Shown here: one piece after another, positions 42,634 through 50,414 of the stretch | Position numbering within the stretch: position 1 is the first letter of the stretch | How the letters are laid out: each line of letters opens with the position of its first letter | Assembly: GCA_022652945.1 (NCBI GenBank) | Contig: JALCRV010000004.1 | Coordinates: 123,309 to 187,308 of the forward strand | Length of the DNA: 64,000 nt | Direction: 5' to 3' | DNA from: Bacilli bacterium | Lineage (GTDB): Bacteria; Bacillota_I; Bacilli_A; RFN20; CAG-288 | The notes under the pieces: model-generated | Told to the model about the DNA's origin: nothing | Databases searched by the model: none | The model's input: only the letters and a program-made list of their open reading frames with translations | Translations under genes and position numbers: made by a program

Positions 42634-42696
42634 GTTTCTTATGTTGAGATTTTTGACATTATTTAAGTCTTTTATGTTGAGATTTTTGACATTATT
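42613..42696. repeat. 33-bp tandem repeat, two full copies and one partial
   Basis: Copies are at 42613-42645, 42646-42678 and 42679-42696 (18 bp). Each starts GAGATTTTTGRCATTATT, and full copies end TTATGTT with few differences. Being a multiple of three it stays in frame with the antiporter remnant, repeating N-V-K-N-L-N-I-like residues at its 5' side. Confidence 0.85.
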
Positions 42697-42722
42697 GTTT
42701 TTACTAACCCATATATTTTTGA

Positions 42723-42878
42723 CGTATACTATCTATAATTGTAGAAAAATTCAAGACGACCTTCTCAAACCGGGTCGGAAAGCAATACATCCTCTGCGAC
42801 AAAGACATCAAAGTAGACGGAGAGATTCTCTATCTTCCGATTTACATGGCTCCGGTCCTCGCAGAAAATCTAATCTAG
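42723..42878 (+). pseudogene. C-terminal remnant resembling a DUF4143-type AAA ATPase
   Basis: The open stretch after TGA 42720-42722 reads RILSIIVEKFKTTFSNRVG..., with KQYILCDKDIKVDGEI and LYLPIYMAPVL before TAG 42876-42878. The VLYxKD...DG...LPxYMxP pattern is, from memory, the end of ATPases of the DUF4143 family. No start codon or upstream domain is present, so only the last ~50 codons survive. Confidence 0.45.
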
Positions 42879-43115
42879 GCTAAATGCCATGCAGAATTGG
42901 CTGTTACAAAACTCCCAAAAGCGGAAATCTTGGCAGTTCCTTTTTTGGCGTTTTCAAAGTGCCAGATGGACAACTGCTTTAGCTCTTCGCTTCGATCTTT
43001 CTCGCAAATAAGGCTGTTTTGTAAAGCACAAAGAAGTATTTTTATGAGTTTGTAGGTTTTTTACATCGTCTGTTTTAGCCGCCCAGCAAAATGCAACATT
43101 TTTTTAAATAATAAG
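42879..43115. other. unexplained AT-rich spacer in the scar region
   Basis: I see no credible start-to-stop gene here. On the minus strand a stop-to-stop stretch of ~60 codons (including SEELKQLSIWHFENAKKG) has no start codon or ribosome binding site and may be decayed coding DNA. Confidence 0.4.
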
Positions 43116-43193
43116 GAAAACGGTCTTTTTTCTATTAGGATATTAGCGGGAACGCCCGTTTCCGCCTACGCCTGAGAAAGGAGGGCCGTTTTC
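43116..43193. repeat. nested inverted repeat, ~78 bp
   Basis: The outer 10-bp arms GAAAACGGTC (43116-43125) and GGCCGTTTTC (43184-43193) enclose a GC-rich hairpin GCGGGAAC-GCCC-GTTTCCGC (43146-43165). It may be a terminator or the folded end of a lost mobile element. It overlaps the end of the small ORF 43166-43342. Confidence 0.5.
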
Positions 43194-43342
43194 ATGTAAG
43201 ATTTTAGTAACTTTTCACGTGCTTTCATATATTTTGCTTTCTTGTGCACCAAATAACGGGCATGTGTATATTTCTGGAACGTTTTTTGTCCATTTTCCAA
43301 GGCTTCCCCTGCCCTATCGCAATGCGCTTTCTCGCTCGCCAC
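43166..43342 (-). CDS. possible 58-aa basic helical protein, or coding remnant
   Basis: From GTG 43342 to TAG 43168-43166 the translation is strongly basic and helical (KTFQKYTHARYLVHKKAKYM, KAREKLLKSYMKTALLSQ). Stop-to-stop openness, composition and the hairpin at its end favour real or former coding capacity, but there is no clear ribosome binding site. No family is recognised. It could be the tail of a lost mobile-element gene. Confidence 0.3.
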   Translation of the reverse strand: MASEKAHCDRAGEALENGQKTFQKYTHARYLVHKKAKYMKAREKLLKSYMKTALLSQA

Positions 43343-43370
43343 GGTTGAGGATCTCCGGTCTTTAAGTCAA

Positions 43371-43410
43371 AAGAAAAACCGAACCCATTTTCTGTTAGAA
43401 ACAGGTTCGG
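43371..43410 (-). terminator. intrinsic terminator downstream of the tRNA-Glu
   Basis: On the minus strand, CCGAACCTG...CATTTT-type stem closing with GGGTTCGG is followed by TTTTTCTT. It ends the transcript carrying the tRNA and possibly the upstream xerC operon. Confidence 0.8.
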
Positions 43411-43422
43411 ATAATCAACGAA

Positions 43423-43499
43423 TGGTGACCCTGACGGGATTCGGACCCATGAATGATACCTTGAGAGGGTACTGAGTTAAGCCACTTCTCCACAGGGCC
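43423..43499 (-). tRNA. tRNA-Glu (anticodon CTC), CCA encoded
   Basis: Read on the minus strand the 77-nt segment folds as a cloverleaf. The acceptor is GGCCCTG/CAGGGTC with discriminator A and encoded CCA. The D stem is GAG/CTC with GTGGC in the loop. The anticodon stem GTACC/GGTAT carries loop CTCTCAA (U33, anticodon CTC), the variable loop is 5 nt, and the T arm is ATGGG-TCCGAAT-CCCGT. The acceptor matches the bacterial tRNA-Glu identity (GGCCC...GGGTCACCA). TCCGAAT replaces the usual TTCGAAT in the T loop. It lies 57 nt downstream of xerC. Confidence 0.82.
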
Positions 43500-43556
43500 A
43501 GCGTGAATATTTAAGCATATCGGGGATGGTTTTTCAATAGGAAAAAAATCCCTGTC

Positions 43557-44513
43557 TTACTTATCATCCTTATGCCCGGAAGGCATTCTGGCTCTGGGGA
43601 AGGCTTTATCGTAAATCCCCTTCATTTCCGTATAAGTGATATGGGTATAGATCTGGGTAGTCCCGATCGATTCATGCCCCATCATTTCCTGAATCGTCCT
43701 TAAATCCGCCCCTTGAGAAAGAAGCCGGGTGGCGAAGGAGTGACGGAGGATATGAGGATGCAACTTACAAAAATCCCCGGACTTAGATTCAATCTCATTC
43801 ATGATGAACTCTAAGCCTCTCGTAGTCAGTTGTTCACCTCTATCATTTAAGAAGAAGTAAGCACCTTGATTTGTTTTCTTGCACTTGGAAGCCAGTTCAA
43901 CCCTTAAGCCATCCAGATATTCTTGCATCGCATCCCTGGCGGTCTTGGTGAACGGAACGATTCTTTCCTTCTTACCCTTGCCGAAGACACGGATTAATCT
44001 ATCGCGCATATTGATCGACTGCAAAGTAAGATTAACCACCTCGGAAGCACGAAGACCGGAAGCGAACATCAATTCGATAATCGCTTCATCGCGCGGAGCT
44101 AATTTGTCCGTTCTCCGACGGTTAGCCGCAAATAATTGCTCTATTTCATCAGAGGTCAAAAAATCCGGCAGTTTCTTTTCTTGCTTCGGGGAGGATATCA
44201 GTTCGAAAGGATCACGCCTGATAAAATCCTTTAAATAAAGGAAACGATAATAATGCTTCAAAGATGCTAAGGTTCTTTTTATAGTCGCCTTAGATAAGCC
44301 ACGGTTAGTAAGATCTAATAAATATCCGCGTATTTCCTCGGTTGTCACATCTTGATAGTCCCGGTTAATCGAGGCTAAAAAGCCCAGAAACAAAGAGACA
44401 TCCTCTTTATAGGAAGAGACGGTATGTTCTGAATATTTTCTTTCATTGGAAAGGTAAGAGAGAAATCTCATCTCTTCATCGGAGGTGACTTTTAAGAATT
44501 TTCCTTGACCCAT
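43557..44513 (-). CDS. xerC: tyrosine recombinase XerC/XerD
   Basis: A protein of 318 aa. The N-terminal SAM-like DNA-binding domain has SEHTVSSYKEDVSLFL and TIKRTLASLKHYYRFL. The catalytic domain carries Arg in SGLRASEVVNL, Lys in GKGKKERIVPF, HxxR in HILRHSFATRLL, His in MMGHESIGTT and the nucleophile Tyr in QIYTHI. It resolves chromosome dimers at dif with a partner recombinase. Position directly after trmFO equals that of xerC (codV) in other Firmicutes, hence the symbol; the protein could serve as sole Xer. It overlaps trmFO by 22 nt. Confidence 0.9.
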   Translation of the reverse strand: MGQGKFLKVTSDEEMRFLSYLSNERKYSEHTVSSYKEDVSLFLGFLASINRDYQDVTTEEIRGYLLDLTNRGLSKATIKRTLASLKHYYRFLYLKDFIRRDPFELISSPKQEKKLPDFLTSDEIEQLFAANRRRTDKLAPRDEAIIELMFASGLRASEVVNLTLQSINMRDRLIRVFGKGKKERIVPFTKTARDAMQEYLDGLRVELASKCKKTNQGAYFFLNDRGEQLTTRGLEFIMNEIESKSGDFCKLHPHILRHSFATRLLSQGADLRTIQEMMGHESIGTTQIYTHITYTEMKGIYDKAFPRARMPSGHKDDK

Positions 44514-45769
44514 CCTTTAACGGCCTCTATGGAATTATTATAAACGGCTTCTTTATCTTCCACAAAAGGATACTGATAAATACCGTAACAGGCATTCATC
44601 GGGGCAAATCTTTTCGGTGAAGAACTAAGCAGATAATTAATCAAACTTCCAAGCATCGTATGGATCGGAAGAGGATTAAAAGGCTTGTTTCTTACTCTCT
44701 GTAAGATATAGTAAGCTGCCAGAAGTCCGGAAGAAGCTGATTCCACATATCCTTCCACCCCCGAGAACTGACCACCGATAAAGGTGTTCGGACTGTTTTT
44801 TAAGGAAAGATCCGGACTTAAAAGACTAGGTGCATTAAGATAGGAATTCCGATGCATCAAACCATAACGAGCAAAGCGGACCTTTTCAAACCCCGGCAAG
44901 GAAGAAAGGACTCTTCTCTGCTCCGGATAAGTAAGATTAGTCTGAAAGCCGACTAAGTTATATAAAGAGCCGGCCACATCATCCTGCCTTAACTGAACGA
45001 CCGCAAAAGGATGGATGGTGTCGGTTGAAAGCCCCTTAGGTTTTAAAGGACCGAAACGCAAAGTCTCAATTCCTCTTTCAGCCATCGTCTCCACCGGCAA
45101 GCAGCCTTCAAAATGATCGAAATCATGGAGTTCGACTTTCTGAGCGGACGCCAGATTTTTCGCAAAAGAATAATATTGTTCTTGATTTAAAGGAACATTA
45201 AGATACTTTCCTTCGCCTTTATCGTAGCGGGATTTAAAATACATCTTAGAAATGTCGAGAGAATCGAAATAAACCAAAGGAGCCGCCGCATCGAAAAAGG
45301 AGAGAAACTCCGCTCCGTATTTACTCTTAAAATAATCCATAAGGCCCGCCTCGGTCAGAGGACCGGTGCAGACTAGATTAATCACGTCTTCCTTTTCCTC
45401 TAAGGCATCAACGCGGGCGGAAATCCGATGGATTAAAGGGTTGGCTTTTATCTTCTCAGTAATATAAGCCGAAAAGGCTTCTCTATCGACCGCTAAATCC
45501 TGACCGGAAGGCAGGCGGTATTTATAAGCGGCCTCCATCACTAAAGAACCCATCTCCTGCATCTCGGCTTTTAATAAGCCGGAAGCATTATCTTTTTGGA
45601 CGGATTTTAAAGAGTTGGAGCAGACCAATTCTCCGCATTTATCAGGTTCATGAAAAGCGGGCCCGAGGGTCGGCTTTTGATCATAAAGAAAGACTTCTAC
45701 ACCGTGAGAAGCGAGAAAATAAGCCGCCTCTGAGCCAGCTAACCCGGCTCCGATGACGTTAATTTTCAT
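44492..45769 (-). CDS. trmFO: folate/FAD-dependent tRNA(uracil-54) methyltransferase TrmFO
   Basis: A protein of 425 aa. The FAD-binding GxGxxG is at the start (INVIGAGLAGSEAAYFLA), with the family motif CGELVCSNSLKSVQKDNASG carrying the catalytic cysteine near residue 51-55 and a conserved GQFSGVEGYVESASSGLLAA near residue 330. It makes 5-methyluridine at position 54 of tRNA using methylene-tetrahydrofolate. The start codon shares a base with the topA stop (TAATG), a tight operon link that is conserved in Firmicutes. Confidence 0.95.
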   Translation of the reverse strand: MKINVIGAGLAGSEAAYFLASHGVEVFLYDQKPTLGPAFHEPDKCGELVCSNSLKSVQKDNASGLLKAEMQEMGSLVMEAAYKYRLPSGQDLAVDREAFSAYITEKIKANPLIHRISARVDALEEKEDVINLVCTGPLTEAGLMDYFKSKYGAEFLSFFDAAAPLVYFDSLDISKMYFKSRYDKGEGKYLNVPLNQEQYYSFAKNLASAQKVELHDFDHFEGCLPVETMAERGIETLRFGPLKPKGLSTDTIHPFAVVQLRQDDVAGSLYNLVGFQTNLTYPEQRRVLSSLPGFEKVRFARYGLMHRNSYLNAPSLLSPDLSLKNSPNTFIGGQFSGVEGYVESASSGLLAAYYILQRVRNKPFNPLPIHTMLGSLINYLLSSSPKRFAPMNACYGIYQYPFVEDKEAVYNNSIEAVKGWVKENS

Positions 45770-47961
45770 TATTCGCCTTCGTCTTCTTTATTCCCTTTAT
45801 CAGCTTTCTTGCCGATGCGTTGGATATAGCGGCAAGACGGGAAATTAGAGCAGCCATAGAAGGAACCAAACCGAGACTTCTTCAGTTCCAAATGCCCTTT
45901 ATGGCATCTAGGGCACACGGTCCCGACTAAATGATCCGGATCGTTAGTTTCATTAGCGACTGTCGCAGCAGTCTCTTTTGTCTTCCCATCTAAAGTTTCC
46001 GTATAAGTGCAACGAGGGAAATTCGAGCAGCCGATAAACTTCTCGCCTTTATGTGAAGTGCGATAGACCAGCTGATGACCGCATTTAGGGCAGACCCGGC
46101 CTTCTACGACTTCGACTTTCTTCTCTTCCTTCTTAATATAATGGCAGGTCGGATAATTAGAGCAGGCGACAAAATCGCCGTACCTTCCGTGCTTAATTAC
46201 CAAAGGGGAACCGCAGACCGGGCACTTTTCACCGGTTTCGACATCCTTGACCTTTTCCATGTTATCCTTAGCAGCTTGTAAAAGAACGATAAACTTAGAA
46301 TAGAAAGTCGAGAGGAGAGCGTTTTTAGAAGTGTCTCCTTCTTTCACCTTTTCCAAATCGGATTCCATATCTCGGGTATAACCGTAATCCATCAAGTCAG
46401 GGAAAAATTTCATCAGCGATTCCACGACCAATTTGCCGGAATCAGTCGGAGTCAAAGCATGCTTAGCCTCCGTGACATAATCCCTATCGATCAAAGTGGA
46501 AATCGTCGAGGAATAAGTCGAAGGACGACCGATTCCCTTTTCTTCCATCAGCTTAACGACGGTGCCATCGTTATATTTATAAGGAGGTTGAGTCTCCTTG
46601 GCGGTACCGGTGATTTCTTTAGCTTCGACTTCAGTGCCGTTTTCTGCGGCCGCTAAAACCGCTGCCGGCAGAACCTTACCGCTGACCGGGGCCGATAAGC
46701 CTTGGTCATCATAAACAGCCTGGAAGCCTTTCTCAGCGTTCTTCACGGCTTCGGTCTTAAAGATATAGCCGTTGCCTTCAAACTTCAGAGTGGTGACTTT
46801 ATCGACTCTCGGCTTCATCAAACTCGCTAAAGAACGAGCGTAGATCAAACGGTAGAGGTTATACATGTTCGGCGGAAGCACGCCTTTAGCAATCGCCGGG
46901 GTAAAAGTCAAATCGATCGGACGGATAGCTTCATGAGCATCCTGAACTAAAGCACCTTTTTTATCTCCGCCTAAGCCTTGATAAGATCCAGCGCCAAAAT
47001 GCGAAGCGATATACTGCCCAGCTACATCGACAAATTCCGGAGCTAAACGGGTAGAATCGGTTCTGATATAAGTAATCAAAGCCTGGAAATGCCCTTTTTC
47101 GACTTCGATACCTTCAAATAACCTCTGAGCGATAGAAGAGGTAAGCTTCGCGGAGTATTTAAACTGCGAGAAGGCTTCCTGCTCCAAAGTGGAAGTAGTG
47201 AAAGGCGGACGAGGTTGAGTGACACGGGTCGTATAAGAAAGCGGCAGGACTTTAAAAGTCTTCGGAAGTTCGGAAAGGATTTTCTTATATTTCTCTTCCG
47301 AATCGATCGAGTAAGGTTTAAAGAGCTGTCCATCTTTGGAATAAAGATCCGCTTCAGTCTTATCTTCACCGAAAAGACCGGAAACATCCCAGTACTTTTT
47401 TGGAACGAAGCTGTCGATTTCCTTTTGACGTTCAACGATCATCCTTAAAGTGACCGACTGAACACGGCCAGCGGATTTAGTACGGATCTTTTTCTTCATT
47501 AAGTCAGAAAGATCAAAGCCGATAATACGGTCGAGGATTCTTCTGGTCTCCTGTGAAGCGACCAAGTCCATATCGATATGGGACGGATTTTCCATCGCCG
47601 CGAGAACTGCTCTTTTCGTAATTGCGTTAAAGGATAGTCTTTTAACAGTCGGGACATCCAAATCTAAAACGCAAGCCAAATGCCAAGCGATTGCTTCCCC
47701 TTCTCTATCAGGATCGGTTGCGATATAGACATCTTCAGCTTTCTTACAAGCCGCTTTAAGTTCAGCGACGACTTTCGACTTATTAGGCATAACAACATAA
47801 GTAGGCTTAAAACCGTGCTCCACATCGACACCTAAGCCGCCTTTGCCGCTGGTAGCTAAGTCTCTGACGTGTCCGACCGAAGCCATGACTTTATATTCCG
47901 GCCCTAAAAACTGGCTGATTGTCTTGGTTTTATTTGGTGATTCTACGATAACTAATTTCAT
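45769..47961 (-). CDS. topA: DNA topoisomerase I
   Basis: A protein of 730 aa. The TOPRIM domain has LVIVESPNKTKTI and DPDREGEAIAWHL, the active-site Tyr is in ITYIRTDSTR, and the C-terminal end carries three four-cysteine zinc ribbons: CPVCG...CSNYPTC, CPKCG...CSNFPRC and CPRCH...CSNFPSC. It relaxes negative supercoils. The N-terminal and catalytic parts are of normal length, and the tail is the longer three-zinc version. A consensus promoter (TTGACA, 17 bp, CATAAT) and GGGGGAGG site precede it. Confidence 0.97.
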   Translation of the reverse strand: MKLVIVESPNKTKTISQFLGPEYKVMASVGHVRDLATSGKGGLGVDVEHGFKPTYVVMPNKSKVVAELKAACKKAEDVYIATDPDREGEAIAWHLACVLDLDVPTVKRLSFNAITKRAVLAAMENPSHIDMDLVASQETRRILDRIIGFDLSDLMKKKIRTKSAGRVQSVTLRMIVERQKEIDSFVPKKYWDVSGLFGEDKTEADLYSKDGQLFKPYSIDSEEKYKKILSELPKTFKVLPLSYTTRVTQPRPPFTTSTLEQEAFSQFKYSAKLTSSIAQRLFEGIEVEKGHFQALITYIRTDSTRLAPEFVDVAGQYIASHFGAGSYQGLGGDKKGALVQDAHEAIRPIDLTFTPAIAKGVLPPNMYNLYRLIYARSLASLMKPRVDKVTTLKFEGNGYIFKTEAVKNAEKGFQAVYDDQGLSAPVSGKVLPAAVLAAAENGTEVEAKEITGTAKETQPPYKYNDGTVVKLMEEKGIGRPSTYSSTISTLIDRDYVTEAKHALTPTDSGKLVVESLMKFFPDLMDYGYTRDMESDLEKVKEGDTSKNALLSTFYSKFIVLLQAAKDNMEKVKDVETGEKCPVCGSPLVIKHGRYGDFVACSNYPTCHYIKKEEKKVEVVEGRVCPKCGHQLVYRTSHKGEKFIGCSNFPRCTYTETLDGKTKETAATVANETNDPDHLVGTVCPRCHKGHLELKKSRFGSFYGCSNFPSCRYIQRIGKKADKGNKEDEGE

Positions 47962-47995
47962 CCGGGTTTTTCCTCCCCCTAGAGATTTCTAACCG

Positions 47996-48024
47996 ATTAT
48001 GCGGAAATGAGGTTGCTTTGTCAA
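47996..48024 (-). promoter_or_regulatory. near-consensus promoter of topA-trmFO-xerC
   Basis: Minus strand: TTGACA (48024-48019), a 17-bp spacer and CATAAT (48001-47996). It is the closest match to sigma-70 consensus in the window. Confidence 0.8.
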
Positions 48025-48100
48025 GTGGCAGTTTTTGAGACTTTTTTCATTTGAAGCCGAAAAAATGCCGATTTGTAGGCAATTATGTCTAGAAAGATTT

Positions 48101-48886
48101 TTAGACCTTGTGGAGGGACTGGAGGACGTCTTCCCCGTTCAGACATAGATAGGCCCCATCCCTGATCAGGAGGTTACAAAGGTTTTTGTGGCTGAAAATC
48201 CCGGTTGGGAAGCATAAAATATCCTTGCCTTCATCAAGAGCAAAACGAACGGTGATGGCGGTCCCGGAGCGTTCTTCGCCTTCCCCGATTAAAAGCGAGT
48301 CAATAAGAGAAGCAATCAAGCGATTTCTCTCCGGGAAATGCTCGCTGGCCGGTTCTACTCCACATGGATACTCGCTGATCAAGAGATTGTTTTCTTTGTC
48401 CGCCTCATAGACTTCTTTTGAGGTAGAAGGATAACAGATATCCAAACCGTTTCCCAAGACTGAAACCGTCCGAAGTTTATGTCGTAAGGCGCTTTGCTCA
48501 GCTAAAAAGTCACAGCCTTTCGCCATTCCGGAAATAACCACGACATCAGGTTCCTTCTCTGAAATCGTACTTAGGATCTCCTCGATGGCTTTCCCCGCGT
48601 ATTCACTGCTCTCCCTCGAACCGATAACACCGAGTTTATGTCTTTCGGAAAGAAGCTTTTTATTCCCGCGGTAATAAAGGACAAAGGGCGGACGAAAAGC
48701 CTGCTTAAGATTTAAAGGATAATCATCATCAAGAAGAGTGATCGTATTCTCTTTCAGGCTAGCCAATAAAGGCAACGCTTCCCCATCGATTACCCTTTCT
48801 TTATTAGCAATCGCATCCCTGATCCGCCGCCAATCGCCTTTATACTTCAAGCTTAAATAGATCAACACTTGGCGCATGGATATCAT
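48101..48886 (-). CDS. dprA: DNA processing protein DprA
   Basis: Rossmann-fold single-strand DNA-binding protein that loads RecA during natural transformation. Motifs seen are LGVIGSRESSEYAGKAIEE, VVISGMAKGCDFLAEQSAL, VLGNGLDICYP, ISEYPCGVEPASEHFPERNR and GSGTAITVRFALDEGKDI. ATG 48886 is preferred over ATG 48904: the latter lies inside a terminator-like hairpin, while AAAGGA is 9 nt before 48886. The product (261 aa) lacks the C-terminal winged helix of longer DprA proteins. Gene order with rnhB and topA is conserved in Firmicutes. Confidence 0.88.
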   Translation of the reverse strand: MISMRQVLIYLSLKYKGDWRRIRDAIANKERVIDGEALPLLASLKENTITLLDDDYPLNLKQAFRPPFVLYYRGNKKLLSERHKLGVIGSRESSEYAGKAIEEILSTISEKEPDVVVISGMAKGCDFLAEQSALRHKLRTVSVLGNGLDICYPSTSKEVYEADKENNLLISEYPCGVEPASEHFPERNRLIASLIDSLLIGEGEERSGTAITVRFALDEGKDILCFPTGIFSHKNLCNLLIRDGAYLCLNGEDVLQSLHKV

Positions 48887-48892
48887 AATAAA

Positions 48893-48928
48893 AAGTCCTT
48901 TCATAGGCTATCGCCTAAAAAAGGACTT
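48893..48928 (-). terminator. terminator/attenuator covering the dprA ribosome binding site
   Basis: Minus strand: AAGTCCTTT (48928-48920) pairs with AAAGGACTT (48901-48893), enclosing a second small stem (AGGCGATAGCCT); TTTATT follows. The 3' arm contains the AAAGGA ribosome binding site of dprA. Confidence 0.7.
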
Positions 48929-48931
48929 CTT

Positions 48932-49564
48932 TTAGGATTTCTTTTGTAAGACTTTAGCAACCGGAGCGTAAGTCAGGCGGTAAATATCTTTGACGATTCC
49001 ATATTTTTCAATTAACTCGAGATGCTTCTTAGTCGGGTAACCTTTATGGTCTTTTAAATCGTACTGCGGATATTTCTTATCCAGTTCTTCCATGATATCG
49101 TCCCTGGTAACCTTAGCCAGGATCGAAGCAGCCGCAATCGAGATGGACTGGGCATCGCCATGCTTTAAATCAGCCTGCAGAATCCCATGGGAATCAAGTT
49201 GGACAAAATCAGTCAGTACGTAAGAAATCTTAGCTCCTTTCGCAAGCATAGCATCTAACGCCTGCTGCATGCCTAACCTTGAGGATTCCAGAATATTGAT
49301 TTGATCGATCGTCTGAGGAGAAATAATTGAGACATGGTAATAAAGAGCTTTAGATTTAATTACTTCAAAAAGCTCTCTTCGTTCCTTATCTGTCAGTTTT
49401 TTAGAGTCATTGATTCTCGGGTCATCAAAATCCCAAGGCAGGACCACCCCGCCCGCAGTCACCGGCCCACATAAAGGCCCACGCCCGGCTTCATCAAAGC
49501 CAGCGATCAAATCAGTCGGATCAGAACGATACCAATCATCGAACTCTTTAAGCTTTGACATCAT
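48932..49564 (-). CDS. rnhB: ribonuclease HII
   Basis: A protein of 210 aa. The active-site block is IAGFDEAGRGPLCGPV (catalytic DE pair), followed by INDSKKLTDKERRELFEVI, an Asp in YVLTDFVQLD and ASILAKVTRDD. It removes RNA primers and misincorporated ribonucleotides from DNA. Two adjacent ATG codons (49564, 49561) are possible starts. It overlaps rbgA by 17 nt. The length is somewhat shorter than the 255-aa B. subtilis enzyme, lacking its N-terminal extension. Confidence 0.95.
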   Translation of the reverse strand: MMSKLKEFDDWYRSDPTDLIAGFDEAGRGPLCGPVTAGGVVLPWDFDDPRINDSKKLTDKERRELFEVIKSKALYYHVSIISPQTIDQINILESSRLGMQQALDAMLAKGAKISYVLTDFVQLDSHGILQADLKHGDAQSISIAAASILAKVTRDDIMEELDKKYPQYDLKDHKGYPTKKHLELIEKYGIVKDIYRLTYAPVAKVLQKKS

Positions 49565-50414
49565 CCACCACGCATTTCACGATCTGCCCAGCGCGGAATT
49601 CTTTTAAGAAGGCTTCTCCAGCGCGGTTTAGATCGAAATCACCGCCGGAAAGAAGGTATTTTCTTTCTTCGGCCACGGCGTACAAGAAGGTTTCCTTATT
49701 TAACTCTTTATCGGAAGGAATCTTGTAGTAGCTATAAAGGCTCTCCTTATAATTCTTTAAAAGGAAGTCAGTCAAAGACAGCATGATATCTTGGATAGGA
49801 ATGGCTTGGTCATTTAAAGAACCCAGCCACGCCAAACGCCTTAAAGCGTTCTTATCATCGTAATTTGGTTGCAGGATTCCCGGGGTATCATAAAGTTCAA
49901 GCTTTTCGGATACTTTAATTAAAGTCTGGACTTTCGTCTCTCCCGGCTTATTAGCTACCGAAGCTTTTTTCTTTCCGACTAAAGAATTGATCAATGTCGA
50001 TTTACCGACGTTGGGTATTCCGATAACCATCGCCCGTAAAGGAGGAGTAGCTAAGCCATAACGCTCGTATTTTAAAGCTTTGGTGGACTTAATCCCACCT
50101 AAAAAATGCAGCAGATTAGAGATATCCTCACGGTTCTTAAAATCTAAGACAAAGGCGGGGATGCCTTCTTCTTTAAAAGCCTCCACCGCTAACTTGGTCT
50201 TTTGGGGATCCGCAAGATCCTTTTTAGAATACACGATGATTTTCTTCTTGCCTTGGATCATCTTATCAAGGTAAGAATTCAAAGAAGAATACGGAGCGCG
50301 GGCATCTCCGACTTCGATGACTAAATCGACCCTGGATAAAGTGCTGGCCAACTCATTAGCCGCCTTTTTCATATGTCCTGGGAACCAGGACAGATTTTTA
50401 ATTTGCTCCGCCAT
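49548..50414 (-). CDS. rbgA: ribosome biogenesis GTPase RbgA (YlqF)
   Basis: A protein of 288 aa with N-terminal WFPGHMKKAANELA, the hallmark of RbgA/YlqF. The G motifs are circularly permuted: G4 (VYSKKDLAD) comes before G1 (GIPNVGKSTLIN) and G3 (DTPGIL). It assists late maturation of the 50S subunit. Location next to rplS and rnhB is the normal Firmicutes arrangement. It overlaps both neighbours by 17 nt, indicating a compact operon. Confidence 0.95.
   Translation of the reverse strand: MAEQIKNLSWFPGHMKKAANELASTLSRVDLVIEVGDARAPYSSLNSYLDKMIQGKKKIIVYSKKDLADPQKTKLAVEAFKEEGIPAFVLDFKNREDISNLLHFLGGIKSTKALKYERYGLATPPLRAMVIGIPNVGKSTLINSLVGKKKASVANKPGETKVQTLIKVSEKLELYDTPGILQPNYDDKNALRRLAWLGSLNDQAIPIQDIMLSLTDFLLKNYKESLYSYYKIPSDKELNKETFLYAVAEERKYLLSGGDFDLNRAGEAFLKEFRAGQIVKCVVDDVKA

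Noticed and set aside
42613..42696. Possible CRISPR array
   Set aside because: The units are directly adjacent with no spacers, only two and a half copies, and no cas genes are present.
42452..42883. 143-codon plus-strand frame across the repeats
   Set aside because: It runs through the tandem repeat antisense to the antiporter remnant and misses the frame of the DUF4143-like fragment.
43116..43193. Group II intron domain V or riboswitch
   Set aside because: The hairpin lacks the AGC triad and bulge of domain V and matches no riboswitch core that I recognise.
43557..44513. Phage or integron integrase
   Set aside because: Its place after trmFO and its length fit the housekeeping Xer recombinase; no phage genes are nearby.
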